A stretch of DNA of 64,000 nt from Tritrichomonas foetus. Taxonomy: Eukaryota; Parabasalia; Tritrichomonadida; Tritrichomonadidae. The notes under the pieces are model-generated. The model had not been told where the DNA came from and ran no database searches. It worked only from the letters and a program-made list of their open reading frames with translations. The stretch covers positions 1 through 64,000 of the forward strand of contig MLAK01000604.1 in the NCBI GenBank assembly GCA_001839685.1. Reading direction: 5' to 3'. Both the position numbers and the translations under genes were made by a program. Positions 1 through 9,754 of the stretch are shown here, one piece after another; position 1 is the first letter of the stretch; every line of letters starts with the position of its first letter.

Positions 1-159
1 CCCAAAACACGTGACCCCTCGTCAAAATCTCCCCTTCATTACAGGCAGGTCGGAACGGATTTTAATCCTTCACCAGAATTAGAATCCCCTGCTTGCTTTG
101 CCTTGGAGAAATTGAGANAAGTAATTTTACCGCGCAAATTTATGTCATGNGTGAAATAA
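1..159 (+). CDS. 3' end of an unidentified gene (partial)
   Basis: Frame 1 is open from the first base of the window to TAA at 157-159, giving 52 residues. The composition is less AT-rich than the flanking DNA, as for coding sequence here. The peptide is basic and Ser/Pro-rich and includes PSPELESPACFALEKLR. Two ambiguous bases (118 and 150) fall inside it; the codon TGN at 148-150 would be a stop if N is A. The family is not recognisable from this tail. Confidence 0.5.
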   Translation, partial: PKTRDPSSKSPLHYRQVGTDFNPSPELESPACFALEKLRXVILPRKFMSXVK

Positions 160-421
160 CACAAAAAGTTTTTCTTGGCAAAGGCGGAAAAAGGAATGTC
201 AAAATTTCATGCCAACAATCAATTTGATACTTGAAATTTCGATCAATAAAATGAAAAAGAATGAGATGAAATACTTTCACAATAAAAAAAATAAGATTTA
301 AATAGGAAAATAAGCAAATGTACTCTTTAAATAAAAATAAAATTTAAAAATAAGAAAATATACGATTGGTAAAAATCGTGCAATTTTGGTCATGAGAGAA
401 ACAAATATTTATTCAATTCAC

Positions 422-856
422 TTAAATAGCACTCTCCTTTATGTACATGATTGTAGAGATTAGAGCGAGGATGACTTCCGCTGATTCAATTGCCATTACA
501 AATGAGTTCATAATTAATTCAATACGGAGGATGTATGCCTGAAATCTGACGAAATAAAGGTTGCAACATAAAACTGCGAAAAGTGTAGAAATTATGAAAA
601 ATATAATTTGGACTGGATCGCATCGGGCAAGAGCGTGGCTCCCGATACTATATCGAAGTAGTGTTATGAACCCCCACAGAACATAATACGTGATTTCGAG
701 TCCAAGATAAGGTCCGGCGTATGGTAAGTTAATTCCTTTATAAATCCAAACAAGGATATTGATCCAGAAAATCCAAATTAACCAACTCTTGCTGACGTTC
801 ATAAGAACGCTCAACCAAATTGCTGGTAGTACTGGTTTCTTTTCCGCCGACGACAT
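422..856 (-). CDS. TMEM216/TMEM80-family membrane protein
   Basis: 144 aa with about four hydrophobic segments. The pattern YKGINLPY, then a long helix, then YILRIELIMNS and a final hydrophobic helix follows the TMEM216 family (Transmemb_17) closely: human TMEM216 has YKGVLLPY and YVLRLEAIMNG at the same places. Family members sit in the ciliary transition zone with the MKS/B9 complex and gate entry of membrane proteins into the cilium. A flagellated protist is a fitting host. The length is typical of the family. The family call is from motif similarity; the transition-zone role is inferred from homologues. Confidence 0.75.
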   Translation of the reverse strand: MSSAEKKPVLPAIWLSVLMNVSKSWLIWIFWINILVWIYKGINLPYAGPYLGLEITYYVLWGFITLLRYSIGSHALARCDPVQIIFFIISTLFAVLCCNLYFVRFQAYILRIELIMNSFVMAIESAEVILALISTIMYIKESAI

Positions 857-1197
857 TTTTGCGACCGTTTTTTTTTTTATTCTTTCACCTCTCCGAATTT
901 ATTAACGAATGAGTAAATAAATGAGGTGAAATTTTAATATAAGGCCAATTTTAATTTATCGACCATATAAAAACTGAATTTTTTGAGCGATAGGTCAAAA
1001 AAATTGAGGAATTACAATGGTGAATTACTTTTTTTCTGTTTAGAACTTTTTATGATTTTATATGGACTAATGTATATAAATGATGACCATATAAATACGG
1101 AAAATATTATGTTATAGAATTATTGAGTTATTATTTGGTCTGATAATTCAAAAATATCAAGACCACTTTGGCTGATTTTAGAAGATTTTAGTCAAAA
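857..1197. other. Intergenic, divergent promoter region
   Basis: AT-rich DNA between the TMEM216-like gene and the ARM-type gene, which point away from each other. TCAAAA lies immediately before the ATG at 1198 and could be a weak initiator. No ORF or RNA gene is visible. Confidence 0.5.
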
Positions 1198-2502
1198 ATG
1201 ATCGATGAAACATTAAATAACGACAATATTGATGGCGCTATTAATAGTAGAATATCAGCAGCAGTAAATGATATTAACGAATCAAACGAAATGTCTCTTG
1301 ACGACTTCCAAATTTTAATTAATAAATTAACCAATCACGATCCAGAACAAAGACTACAATCGCTAAGTTTTTTTGACGACTTTCTTCAGCAGGACTGTTT
1401 GCCACCTCCAATTTTCATCCAATTACATAATTATATTTTAATGGCAGTAACTCAACCAAACCCACCAGAAGTTAACAATTATCTTCTCTCAATAATTGGA
1501 AGCATTTCTCAATTTTTTGATGAGTCATTAGATTTCACATCACTTGTCCAATATGTCAATCAATTTCTTTCAACACCTGATGCACCTTCAACTGAACAAG
1601 CGCTTGAAGTTCTTGCCCTTTTAGCATCCGAGCAGTCTGGTGCAGCCAAAGTAATAATTCAATTCATGTCTCAGCTTTTGCAAAATTTTCTGAATTCTGA
1701 TCAAGCTGATAACGTTTTGAATGTAGCATCAGGAATTACAACTCACAAAGAATATTTAAGAGAAATGTTACCATATTTAAACACTTTTCTTGAACTTACT
1801 CCTCAAATTCATGGATTAACATTAGATGTGATGTTTTCAATTTTATCTCATTTTACAAAATCGAGTGAAGGTTTGGATCAAATCAAAAATTATTCTTTAA
1901 TCGGTTCAATTTTCGAAAATTCTCAAGAATCACCAGAAATCTTCCACTCAGCATTAAATTTACTCATTCATATTTCCAATCAAGTTTCGAATCCAATGAA
2001 ATTTTATGAGAGTGCAGGTGTTTTGAATTTCTTTGATATTTCGTTGAAGTCTCACAATGAAGAAATAATAATTACTGGCTTGAAACTTTGTCTGTCGATT
2101 TCTACTAATCCTGCTGGAATTTCATTTCTGTTTCAATCTGGGTTATTGAATGTTCTTTTTGATTTGACTGATGGGACTTTTTCCATAACTTCTGCTTCCA
2201 TTCAAGTATTATGTAATGTTTTATGTGAAGGACCAACTGAGTTAATTCCAGAATTCTTAAAATCCAATTTTGTTGATTTAATCCTGACTTTTATTCTTTC
2301 ATCTCCTCAAGATTCACAAATTTTGATGTTGAAGGCAATACAGACAATTGTTTTGTTCCTCCCAGAAGATGATTTGCGAGAACTTGTAGGATCCACCGAG
2401 TTGATGGATATTTTATGGCAAATTGCAGAAGAAAATAGTGAAACAACAGTTGCTTTAATTGCAACGTTTATTTCTGACAAGTTGGCACCTTTAACTGACT
2501 GA
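1198..2502 (+). CDS. Armadillo/HEAT-like alpha-solenoid protein
   Basis: 434 aa, acidic, made of successive leucine-rich helical pairs from about residue 40 to the end, typical of ARM/HEAT solenoids. Examples of the helical repeat are YLLSIIGSISQFF, ALNLLIHISNQV and GLKLCLSISTNPAG. There are no membrane segments or catalytic motifs. The overall plan resembles small scaffold solenoids such as proteasome-assembly S5b/PSMD5 or HSPBP1-like proteins, but no diagnostic motif allows a choice. The ATG at 1198 is the first in frame and lies just after a TCA element. A function as a protein-interaction scaffold is inferred only from the fold. Confidence 0.65.
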   Translation: MIDETLNNDNIDGAINSRISAAVNDINESNEMSLDDFQILINKLTNHDPEQRLQSLSFFDDFLQQDCLPPPIFIQLHNYILMAVTQPNPPEVNNYLLSIIGSISQFFDESLDFTSLVQYVNQFLSTPDAPSTEQALEVLALLASEQSGAAKVIIQFMSQLLQNFLNSDQADNVLNVASGITTHKEYLREMLPYLNTFLELTPQIHGLTLDVMFSILSHFTKSSEGLDQIKNYSLIGSIFENSQESPEIFHSALNLLIHISNQVSNPMKFYESAGVLNFFDISLKSHNEEIIITGLKLCLSISTNPAGISFLFQSGLLNVLFDLTDGTFSITSASIQVLCNVLCEGPTELIPEFLKSNFVDLILTFILSSPQDSQILMLKAIQTIVLFLPEDDLRELVGSTELMDILWQIAEENSETTVALIATFISDKLAPLTD

Positions 2503-2972
2503 TGAAAAACAAATTTCATGTGTATTTTATATCTCTATTGTTTGATTTCTTTAATAAATCATATGAATTCCACTTCGACCTTTTTTATTATTTCATTAAA
2601 TGTAATTATTGTTCATTATGTATCATAAAAAGAGTGCTGTTTAAAAAAATTAATAGCATCAATCCAAAAAAATGAAGCTGTTTAAGATATAGGCTATTCA
2701 TTTTCATTTCATGATGTAATGATATCAAACTGTATGTAGTTTTTTACATATTCATCTTTTTATTGTATACCTTAATCCGATTTTAGTTGATTTTTATCAA
2801 ATAAGCTCAAAGAAAGATCAAAATAATACCTTCAGCAACTTTTATAATATGATAATTTGATGTCTTTCCCAAACTGTGTCCTTTGTTTCTTGAATAAACA
2901 AAAGCAATTGCATGAGAGAAATAATTGAAGGGAGAAAAAATATCGAAATATGCTTTACTAATATTTTATATA
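2503..2972. other. Intergenic between convergent genes
   Basis: AT-rich DNA between the 3' ends of the ARM-type gene and the AOS1-like gene. No credible ORF, RNA gene or repeat seen. Confidence 0.5.
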
Positions 2973-3572
2973 TTATATTTGTTGAACAGATGAAGAGAGA
3001 TTGATTGGATCATACACTAAACGATAAGCAATTGGCTGCTCGATTGGCGGAAGATGGTCAACAATCACTTGAGACAAAAGTGCTCCAAATACTGTTTGTT
3101 CAAGTGGTGAAAATTCAGCATTTTCTGATACAGGTGAATATTCAGGTTGCAGATAAATTATATCGCCTGCTTTTCCAAAAGAAATCAAAATAGTCTTTTG
3201 GGATTGAGATGCCTGCTTTATAAGATCAATTGTACTCTTAAAAATACATAAAAAGTCATATTTTTCAATTTCTTCTTGAATTAAACCGCTTCTATCGGCT
3301 GACAAAACCGTATCTAATTGGATCAAATTTGCAGGACATAATGGATTTAAATCTGTCATAAATTTGATATTTGTTGAGTATTTTTCAATTGCGTCTTCTG
3401 TGTCTGTGAAACTGACTTCGGCGGCTCCGGCTAATATTAAATTTTTCATACATTCCAACGAGGCTTCGTTTAATCCAAGAAATAAAAACTTACAAGAATG
3501 GAGTCTTCTTTGCGTTTCGAACCCCCATGCGCGAATTTGGCGATCGTATCGATTAAGTTCATCATTCGACAT
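2973..3572 (-). CDS. Short AOS1/SAE1-like E1 subunit
   Basis: 199 aa from the chosen Met. The N-terminus RYDRQIRAWGFETQRRL is the hallmark opening of AOS1/SAE1, the non-catalytic half of the SUMO-activating enzyme; the C-terminus (FSPLEQTVFGALLSQVIVDH) matches its last adenylation-fold helix. The family is usually about 320-350 aa, so the middle third is missing. The nucleotide-loop glycines are degenerate (LGLNEASLE instead of a GxGxxG-type loop), so ATP binding by this subunit is doubtful; in E1 heterodimers the partner holds the catalytic site. An in-frame Met lies 14 codons upstream (3614), but TCAGAAAG directly before the ATG at 3572 favours the shorter form. It is divergent from the bromodomain gene, with 82 bp between starts. 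Confidence 0.75.
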   Translation of the reverse strand: MSNDELNRYDRQIRAWGFETQRRLHSCKFLFLGLNEASLECMKNLILAGAAEVSFTDTEDAIEKYSTNIKFMTDLNPLCPANLIQLDTVLSADRSGLIQEEIEKYDFLCIFKSTIDLIKQASQSQKTILISFGKAGDIIYLQPEYSPVSENAEFSPLEQTVFGALLSQVIVDHLPPIEQPIAYRLVYDPINLSSSVQQI

Positions 3573-3573
3573 C

Positions 3574-3580
3574 TTTCTGA
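3574..3580 (-). promoter_or_regulatory. Initiator-like element, AOS1-like gene
   Basis: TCAGAAA read on the minus strand, immediately upstream of the ATG at 3572. It resembles the trichomonad initiator apart from G at the pyrimidine position. Confidence 0.4.
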
Positions 3581-3635
3581 TGTGTGAAAAAAGTGACGAG
3601 ATTTTCCAGGTCAATCAAAATCTAAATGGTGAATT

Positions 3636-3642
3636 TCACTTT
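3636..3642 (+). promoter_or_regulatory. Initiator element, bromodomain gene
   Basis: TCACTTT matches the trichomonad initiator TCA+1Y(W) and lies 19 nt before the ATG at 3655. It supports choosing that ATG over the upstream in-frame Met at 3364, which lies inside the opposing gene. Confidence 0.5.
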
Positions 3643-3654
3643 ACTAATCGAAAA

Positions 3655-4329
3655 ATGTCTATATCAGCGGATGATCCATATCTGCTCGATCAGTGCATTA
3701 AAATTACAAAGGAATTTATCGACAATAAGTTAGCGATGTATTTTATTGAACCCTTCAATCCTGGTCCAGATAAATATGCGCAGGCCGAATACAATTCCAA
3801 AATTAAAAAGCCGATGGACCTTTCCACGATATTGAAAAAGTTAAGCAGAAACGCATACCTCAGTATTCAAGACTGGGCAGACGACGTTTTCCTTGTTTTC
3901 GATAATGCAGTTAAATTCAATGACGCAAATTCGCTTGTTGGAGGAGTCGCTATATATTTGAAGAGGCAGTTCGAAAAGAAACTTAAAGGAATTGAGGCAT
4001 TAAACGTTCGTAACTTCGAAAATCAACTCATCAAATTAAATCAATTATTAAACGAAACTTTGATGAATCCGCCTCCATCACTCTCAGTCGACTGCAAACA
4101 TCAAACTGACACAGGAAGCCTAGACAATTTCACTGTTGCACGGCTTGACAATTTATTGAAAAATTTGGAAAAATTTGCTTCAGAGGCTGGAAACCAAGAG
4201 AAAATTTTGGCTTGTTTGAATAGTCTCACGCAAGAACCAAAATATGACACGAGCCATGAAATCGATGTAGCCAAGCTTGGAAGAAATGAATTGCTGGCTC
4301 TCGAAAAATTGATTAACGGCCATGAATGA
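3655..4329 (+). CDS. Bromodomain protein with NET-like tail
   Basis: 224 aa. Residues about 8-105 form a bromodomain: two N-terminal helices, then YNSKIKKPMDLSTILKKL (ZA loop with the PMDL motif), DDVFLVFDNAVKFN, where the Asn of KFN corresponds to the acetyl-lysine-binding Asn, and a last helix. The C-terminal stretch EIDVAKLGRNELLALEKLI resembles the NET/ET domain of BET proteins. It should read acetylated histones and recruit partners to chromatin. Single-bromodomain short proteins of this kind are common in protists. The family call is secure; the ET-like tail is tentative. Confidence 0.85.
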   Translation: MSISADDPYLLDQCIKITKEFIDNKLAMYFIEPFNPGPDKYAQAEYNSKIKKPMDLSTILKKLSRNAYLSIQDWADDVFLVFDNAVKFNDANSLVGGVAIYLKRQFEKKLKGIEALNVRNFENQLIKLNQLLNETLMNPPPSLSVDCKHQTDTGSLDNFTVARLDNLLKNLEKFASEAGNQEKILACLNSLTQEPKYDTSHEIDVAKLGRNELLALEKLINGHE

Positions 4330-4507
4330 TAAAAATTAGACCGATTTAAATTTATAAAATGTACTTTCTTAATAAAGGGAAAAAAATCAAAACCGCCTTT
4401 TTCTATTTTTTTCTGATCAAGAAGTAAATTTCACAGTTTTGATTGATGGAATTGAAAAGAAATTAAAAACTAAGGAAATATAAACTCAATGAATACACTA
4501 CTGAAAG

Positions 4508-4698
4508 GATCATTGACAAAGAAGAGAAAGAACATCAAAGAAGAGAAAGAACATCAAGGAAGAGAGAGAACATCAAGGAAGAGAAAGAACATCAAAGAAG
4601 AGAAAGAACATCAAGGAAGAGAGAGAACATCAAGGAAGAGAAAGAACATCAAAGAAGAGAGAGAACATCAAAGAAGAGAGAGAACATCAAAGAAGATA
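4508..4698 (+). repeat. 18-bp purine-rich minisatellite
   Basis: About ten tandem copies of an 18-bp unit close to GAAGAGAAAGAACATCAA with a few point differences. The unit is a multiple of three, so an ORF of 90 codons (4489-4761) runs through it, encoding a KE/RT-rich repeat. Nothing else suggests a gene. It lies between convergent genes, downstream of both. Confidence 0.85.
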
Positions 4699-4781
4699 TT
4701 TGCATTCTATTTTGTGCCAAGCTGTGAATCAAGTCGGAAATGTTTGAAACAAGAAAACTAAAATAAAAGAGAAACATGTGT

Positions 4782-5711
4782 TTATTGAGTTGGTTCCCCA
4801 ATTTCTTTCATGAAGAAATTCAAAAACTTTTCCCAGAGATTCTGGATATTTTTGTAACCAGGGAAATAATTCAAGTCGACAATCCAGTATCTCTTTTGGC
4901 TATCAATCAAAATGTCGAATCCAATTAATTCCATTTTCATAGCCTTCCTCAAAATCGCAGACATTGTCTTGAAATCATCCAAAGGAATCTCAACGTTCGA
5001 CAAATCTCTTTGCTCGGTCCAGAAACCATTTTTTTCTGTCATTTTTTGTGAATCGAAGTCTATATCCACACATTCGCCATCTTCGATATTTCGTGATGAA
5101 GGCCTGGCACCAACTTCAATAATATCGCCAAGTGCGTAAATTTTATAAACAACTCCATCATGATTAATATATTCTTGGAGCATGGTTGGAGTTGGAACGC
5201 CAACGAGTTGTTCTGGTTTAGTTGCAAGCTTCATCAAATGTGCAGCAGTTGAAGAAGCTGCTCCTTTTGGTTTTGCAAGAAGTGGGAAGTGAAGATTTTT
5301 GATTGCATCATTAATTGAATGAGCATCAGAATTCAGAAGTAATTTGGCCTGAGGAACATTCACTTTGCAGGAATCCGGCCATGAAATAGACTCAAGTGCG
5401 GCATTGAGTTCCTCTCTGTCCATTGTTACTGCAACTGCATCAAAATCGTCAATAAAGCGAACTTCGGGATGAGTTTTCGAATAATTATATAACCTGTGTA
5501 ATTGCGGATTGACTGTCATATCGTGGCCTTGCATAATGTACGTCATTTTTTGGATAATTAACCGGAATTCTCCTTGCTCCTCAATAGGTTTATCTAAATC
5601 GATCCATACTAAATCAACATTTTTGTCTTTCGCGTAGTTAATAAAGTCGTTCCATTTCATGCGATCCCATTTTTCTGGAGGTCCGCAATAGCCGATTCGT
5701 ATTCTGGTCAT
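4782..5711 (-). CDS. Inositol-tetrakisphosphate 1-kinase (ITPK1-like)
   Basis: 309 aa ATP-grasp kinase of the inositol 1,3,4-trisphosphate 5/6-kinase family. Visible motifs: FPLLAKP (142-148, ATP-binding lysine), LQEYINHDG (178-186), ARPSSRN (202-208, phosphate binding), GFDILID (264-270) and VDLNYFPGY (278-286, metal-binding Asp/Asn). These match ITPK1 in order and spacing, and the length fits (about 320-420). It would phosphorylate soluble inositol phosphates in the cytosol on the route to InsP5/InsP6. The ORF extends 34 codons further upstream, but TCACATTTT 14 nt before the ATG at 5711 and the start MTRIRIGYCG, typical of the family, favour this Met. Confidence 0.9.
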   Translation of the reverse strand: MTRIRIGYCGPPEKWDRMKWNDFINYAKDKNVDLVWIDLDKPIEEQGEFRLIIQKMTYIMQGHDMTVNPQLHRLYNYSKTHPEVRFIDDFDAVAVTMDREELNAALESISWPDSCKVNVPQAKLLLNSDAHSINDAIKNLHFPLLAKPKGAASSTAAHLMKLATKPEQLVGVPTPTMLQEYINHDGVVYKIYALGDIIEVGARPSSRNIEDGECVDIDFDSQKMTEKNGFWTEQRDLSNVEIPLDDFKTMSAILRKAMKMELIGFDILIDSQKRYWIVDLNYFPGYKNIQNLWEKFLNFFMKEIGEPTQ

Positions 5712-5724
5712 TTTTAACACTCGG

Positions 5725-5733
5725 AAAATGTGA
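5725..5733 (-). promoter_or_regulatory. Initiator element, ITPK1-like gene
   Basis: Minus strand TCACATTTT fits the initiator consensus TCA+1Y(W), 14 nt ahead of the ATG at 5711. Confidence 0.5.
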
Positions 5734-5848
5734 TAAAATGCAAAGTTTTTGAAAGAATAAATGTTCATTTCATCAATGTTTCCCCGATCAATAATTTTTA
5801 TATAACATGTCAATAAGTTTCTTACGTTTAAATATTAATAAAATTTTT

Positions 5849-6751
5849 ATGAATACTCTCATCAAAGAGGCAGAGGAAATCATTCAAGCAAACACAACTC
5901 CGAGAATATGTCAGTTATATCAAGCTCAAAAGAAAAAAATCTTCTTTGGTCCTTTTGCTGAAGTGATTAATACCTATCAGATTGAAAATCAAGACATTCA
6001 AAAGAAACTATCAATATTGTCAGCCCAGAAACCAGATAAAGATCTAAGGATCCACGCAAAGAACACGCTTATCAAAACAATAAAAGAAATGGTGAATTCA
6101 CAATATGATTCGAAGGCCATCTCTCTAAATGACATAGTGAATGATGTTTATGAAGGTGTCCAAGCACAAGAAATGCAAAAAAGAACGGAGATATCTCGCT
6201 ATAGAAGCAACATCACTAAATATGAAAATAAGATCAAAGAATCGAAAGATGTGTCAATTGACAAAGCATCACCATCTCAGGACAATAGACAGCAACTTTC
6301 TAATAAAGCTAAAAAGACTCAATATCAATTGAATATCATGAAAATGAATCTCGAAAAAATGTTGAAAGAAAATGTTCAATTCAATCAAAAAATCCAGAAC
6401 GCACAATTAATGATAACTAAAAAACAAGAAAGCATCAACCAGTTAAAATCAAAGGCAAGAGAAATGAAACAAAAGAATGATGAACTGAAGGAATACCGTG
6501 ATGATATTGAAAAGGAACTTCAATCAATGTCAGATAAAGTTCAAAAAACAATTCTCCTTCAGAGATTTGGGCCTGATGTTTTGAAGAGAGAAAAAACACC
6601 AAAAGTCCAACAAGTAATTCAACTTAGAGAAGAAATAACTAGACTTAAAGAAGAAAAATCACAATTGGAATCTGAAAAGAAATCAAAATTAATACAAACT
6701 ATTAAATCGTGTCAAAAGAACTATACTTTGTCACAAGCTCTTCAATATTGA
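5849..6751 (+). CDS. Coiled-coil protein of unknown function
   Basis: 300 aa from the Met at 5849. After a short globular N-terminal part (EEIIQANTTPRICQLYQAQ), most of residues 110-290 is heptad-rich, Lys/Glu/Gln-rich coiled coil. There are no membrane segments and no catalytic motif. An in-frame Met at 5807 would add 14 residues, but TCAATA at 5811 looks like an initiator inside that extension. A cytoskeletal or scaffold role is a guess from composition. It is divergently arranged with the ITPK1-like gene. Confidence 0.65.
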   Translation: MNTLIKEAEEIIQANTTPRICQLYQAQKKKIFFGPFAEVINTYQIENQDIQKKLSILSAQKPDKDLRIHAKNTLIKTIKEMVNSQYDSKAISLNDIVNDVYEGVQAQEMQKRTEISRYRSNITKYENKIKESKDVSIDKASPSQDNRQQLSNKAKKTQYQLNIMKMNLEKMLKENVQFNQKIQNAQLMITKKQESINQLKSKAREMKQKNDELKEYRDDIEKELQSMSDKVQKTILLQRFGPDVLKREKTPKVQQVIQLREEITRLKEEKSQLESEKKSKLIQTIKSCQKNYTLSQALQY

Positions 6752-7063
6752 AAATCGCATATTACATTTTATGTTATTATAGTAAAACATTGTTTAAATT
6801 AACTACATTTTTTATTGTATATCTCCGCAAATTCATTTAAAATAATCAGCAATGCCTTCAATCAAGTCAAGCATTCGTAAATTCATATTTTTTAACAGCG
6901 AGTCATTAAAACTTACCAAAGTCATATCTAATTTTACAAACTAATATTAATGAAAGCAATCTTGAAACTGAACAAATTGAATTCGTAATACGAAAAAGAT
7001 ACATGTGTAGGTAAGGAATATAATAAACATTTAACACAAAAAACAACATATTTATTGAATAAA
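6752..7063. other. Intergenic between convergent genes
   Basis: AT-rich DNA separating the coiled-coil gene and the Vps18-like gene, tail to tail. No gene or repeat seen. Confidence 0.5.
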
Positions 7064-9493
7064 TTAATCACAATTAATTCCACTTGTTTCTGGAATAGAT
7101 GCAAATCCACACACAGGACATGATCTTAAATATTGATCATGGAATTCCGTTTTCATATACTTCCTCAAACGCTGTGTATTTTCTTTCAAGCACTCACTAT
7201 GGGCCATGTGCTGGCATGGGAAAATCACAAACTTTTGACCAATAATTGATGTTCCACATAAAACACAACGATCAGTCAATTTTATTAATTTATCAGGTAT
7301 AAACACTGGTGCGAACTTAGTTCGATAATGAACAGGGGCAGCTGCTTCTTGAATCATGTTTACTGCTTCTAACATGATATCTTTATATTGTCTAATTGTA
7401 TCCATATCATCAACATAGTTTGTAATTTCTTCAAAGTTGAAAAGATTTGTATCCAACACTTCAGCCATAATTTCGCGCCTTTTATTGCCGTTGGTCTTTT
7501 GAAGAAGTCTTTTCCATCCACGTTTTTGGATATCTAATTTCTTTTCTTCACGAACTAGTTTTTTCACTTCTTCTTCAAGTTCAGGTAAGTTATACTTAAT
7601 TGAATAATCAATCGCATGATCTATTGCTAGTTCAGGTTTAGCAAGACTCCAAAGAATTTCTGTTGCAGCATTAATACAATTGCTTTGTAAGCAAAATCTA
7701 AGAGCTCGACATGGATCAATCAAAGAATCTTTTACCATTTTAATGATTTTATACTCTGTGTTGTTTTCACAATACGCCATTACAAGAATTGATGAATAAA
7801 TGTCATTTTTCTTAAAGAAATAGGTTTGTAAGTATTGAATTGCAAAATTAGGGGATATGCAAAGTAATGGTACAATTTTATCGGGGGTGAATGGTTTTGT
7901 TTGCAAAATTGTGGCAAATAATTCATCGGTTTGATTAGGATTTATATTTAATAATTTCAAGGTAATATTTACAAACTGTGTCGGATTTTCTGTTTTTAAC
8001 AAAATTGAAAGCATTGAATCGTATTTTTGATAGAGAGCTGACATGTTAATTAATGTTTCAATATCATTTATTAAATATAAATATTTTTCGATACCTTCCC
8101 AAAAACTCACTTTCTCAAGAACTTGAAGAATAGCATTTCGTGAAAATTTGGAATAGTGTCTTTCAATAAAAACTAAAAAGTCATTTTTTGAATCAGGATA
8201 AATTTGAGAATACAGAATCAATGTCCAATGTGCCAATTGTATCGAAAAATTGCAATTTTTATTCAAAATTAATTCAAAATATTGAATTAAAAATTTCGGG
8301 GAATCAATAAAAATATTAGCTATGAATTGCATGGGCCAATTTAATGAGAATAAAAATTTGGCCATTTCTGGCGGCTTCATGACTTCCATTTGATGCTTTA
8401 TAGCAATTATTCGAGTATTGGAATTATTTGAAGTTTGTAAAGCGAATTCATAATCTTTATTTTCAAGTGCAATTTCACTTGCCAAATCCAAAAACTTTCT
8501 GAGACTTATATTGAAGAACCGGCGCTGAGTTATAAACCAGACATGATTTTCGTCTACAACGATTTTAATGACGTCTGGAAGATTGAGTGAGAATTTTGTT
8601 GGATTTGTTTGTTTATTTGAAATGAACTCAACTTTATCCTTTTTGGCAATCAATGCACCATATTGGCAAAATGTGAATGCTATGATTTCTTGTGCATTAT
8701 AATCAGTAACGGTTTGCTTATATTTGATTTGACTTTTCGCTAGCTCGAAATCAAATAAAGTCAAAATCCCAAAAGCGCAGGTTATTGAAATCTGGTTATT
8801 AAATTTACAGGACCTATCCAATGTAGTTGTGTTAGAAGGTCCTACCATGATTACTTTATTGCTCGGCCCCCTGCAGAATAAAATTGCAAGCGGTTCGTCA
8901 CCAAAGAAACATAAAATATGATCAGATACAAATAAGAAAACATATGTAATGTTTGTGTTCAAAATTAAAATGTTGTAAATTGGTGTCTTGTTTTTCATTG
9001 AATAAAGGTGGTTACTAATTTTTGTTGAATCTGGCGATAATTGAAATACTTCGCCATTGCTCGTGCAGTAAATAAAATAGGGGTAGCCGTCTTCTTCGAA
9101 CCATGACCCACATTTGCATTCGCCCGATTGTGGCAAAATGAGTTTCTTTGGTGCTTCATCTGGATTTCTGAGCGAATAATAATACAAAAAACCAGGCGTG
9201 ATAATCATGCAATTGTTTTCATCAGGCGACACGTAGATTTTGCAGGTGCTGTTTAAAGATTGCTTTCCGGAGATTTGAATTGGTTTGCAGATAAAATTTC
9301 GTGGATTGGATTTATTGATGATGTGGAGGTTAGAATCGCTTAAAATGGCCCAAACATGTTTTGAACTCGTAGCGGCTGCTAAAATCTCGGATTTGAGGTG
9401 GTAATCAAAATTGTCAAGAGAATCGCGATTCATTGGGAATTTGACAATAACCGCTATGAAAAACACCTTTCCGATATTTTCTATCATGTTCAT
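7064..9493 (-). CDS. Vps18/Pep3-like HOPS-CORVET subunit
   Basis: 809 aa. The N-terminal half is beta-propeller-like with the Pep3/Vps18-type segment GSWFEEDGYPYFIYCTSNGE. The middle is an alpha-solenoid of paired helices (ENKDYEFALQTSNN and onward). The C-terminus is a RING-H2-like finger: CVLCG, FPCQHMAHSEC, then CPVCG. This order is the Vps18 plan, a core subunit of the HOPS and CORVET tethers that drive endosome/lysosome fusion. Human Vps18 is about 970 aa. An internal Met at 9433 (MNRDSLDNF) may be the true start, since the residues before it are hydrophobic and poorly suited to the family. Confidence 0.8.
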   Translation of the reverse strand: MNMIENIGKVFFIAVIVKFPMNRDSLDNFDYHLKSEILAAATSSKHVWAILSDSNLHIINKSNPRNFICKPIQISGKQSLNSTCKIYVSPDENNCMIITPGFLYYYSLRNPDEAPKKLILPQSGECKCGSWFEEDGYPYFIYCTSNGEVFQLSPDSTKISNHLYSMKNKTPIYNILILNTNITYVFLFVSDHILCFFGDEPLAILFCRGPSNKVIMVGPSNTTTLDRSCKFNNQISITCAFGILTLFDFELAKSQIKYKQTVTDYNAQEIIAFTFCQYGALIAKKDKVEFISNKQTNPTKFSLNLPDVIKIVVDENHVWFITQRRFFNISLRKFLDLASEIALENKDYEFALQTSNNSNTRIIAIKHQMEVMKPPEMAKFLFSLNWPMQFIANIFIDSPKFLIQYFELILNKNCNFSIQLAHWTLILYSQIYPDSKNDFLVFIERHYSKFSRNAILQVLEKVSFWEGIEKYLYLINDIETLINMSALYQKYDSMLSILLKTENPTQFVNITLKLLNINPNQTDELFATILQTKPFTPDKIVPLLCISPNFAIQYLQTYFFKKNDIYSSILVMAYCENNTEYKIIKMVKDSLIDPCRALRFCLQSNCINAATEILWSLAKPELAIDHAIDYSIKYNLPELEEEVKKLVREEKKLDIQKRGWKRLLQKTNGNKRREIMAEVLDTNLFNFEEITNYVDDMDTIRQYKDIMLEAVNMIQEAAAPVHYRTKFAPVFIPDKLIKLTDRCVLCGTSIIGQKFVIFPCQHMAHSECLKENTQRLRKYMKTEFHDQYLRSCPVCGFASIPETSGINCD

Positions 9494-9754
9494 CGGTTAA
9501 TCGATAAATTACAGGTCAAATATTTTATATAATATTGTATGATAGTGAAATGAACTAAAAAATGCCTTTTTCTCGATTTTCATCCTATTTTTTTTTTTCT
9601 TTATAATTTTTCTATTATATAATAGTAAACTAATTTTATATTATATATGAAAATTAAAACTCTATTTCTTGATATTGAACAAAAAAATATAGAATTAGTA
9701 AATGTAATGACGTAAACCATTGAAAAGTCGATTGTTAAACGTATATAACTTTTC

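Noticed and set aside
4489..4761. 90-codon ORF over the 18-bp minisatellite
   Set aside because: The unit length is a multiple of three, so an open frame is expected by chance. There is no start context or non-repeat domain.
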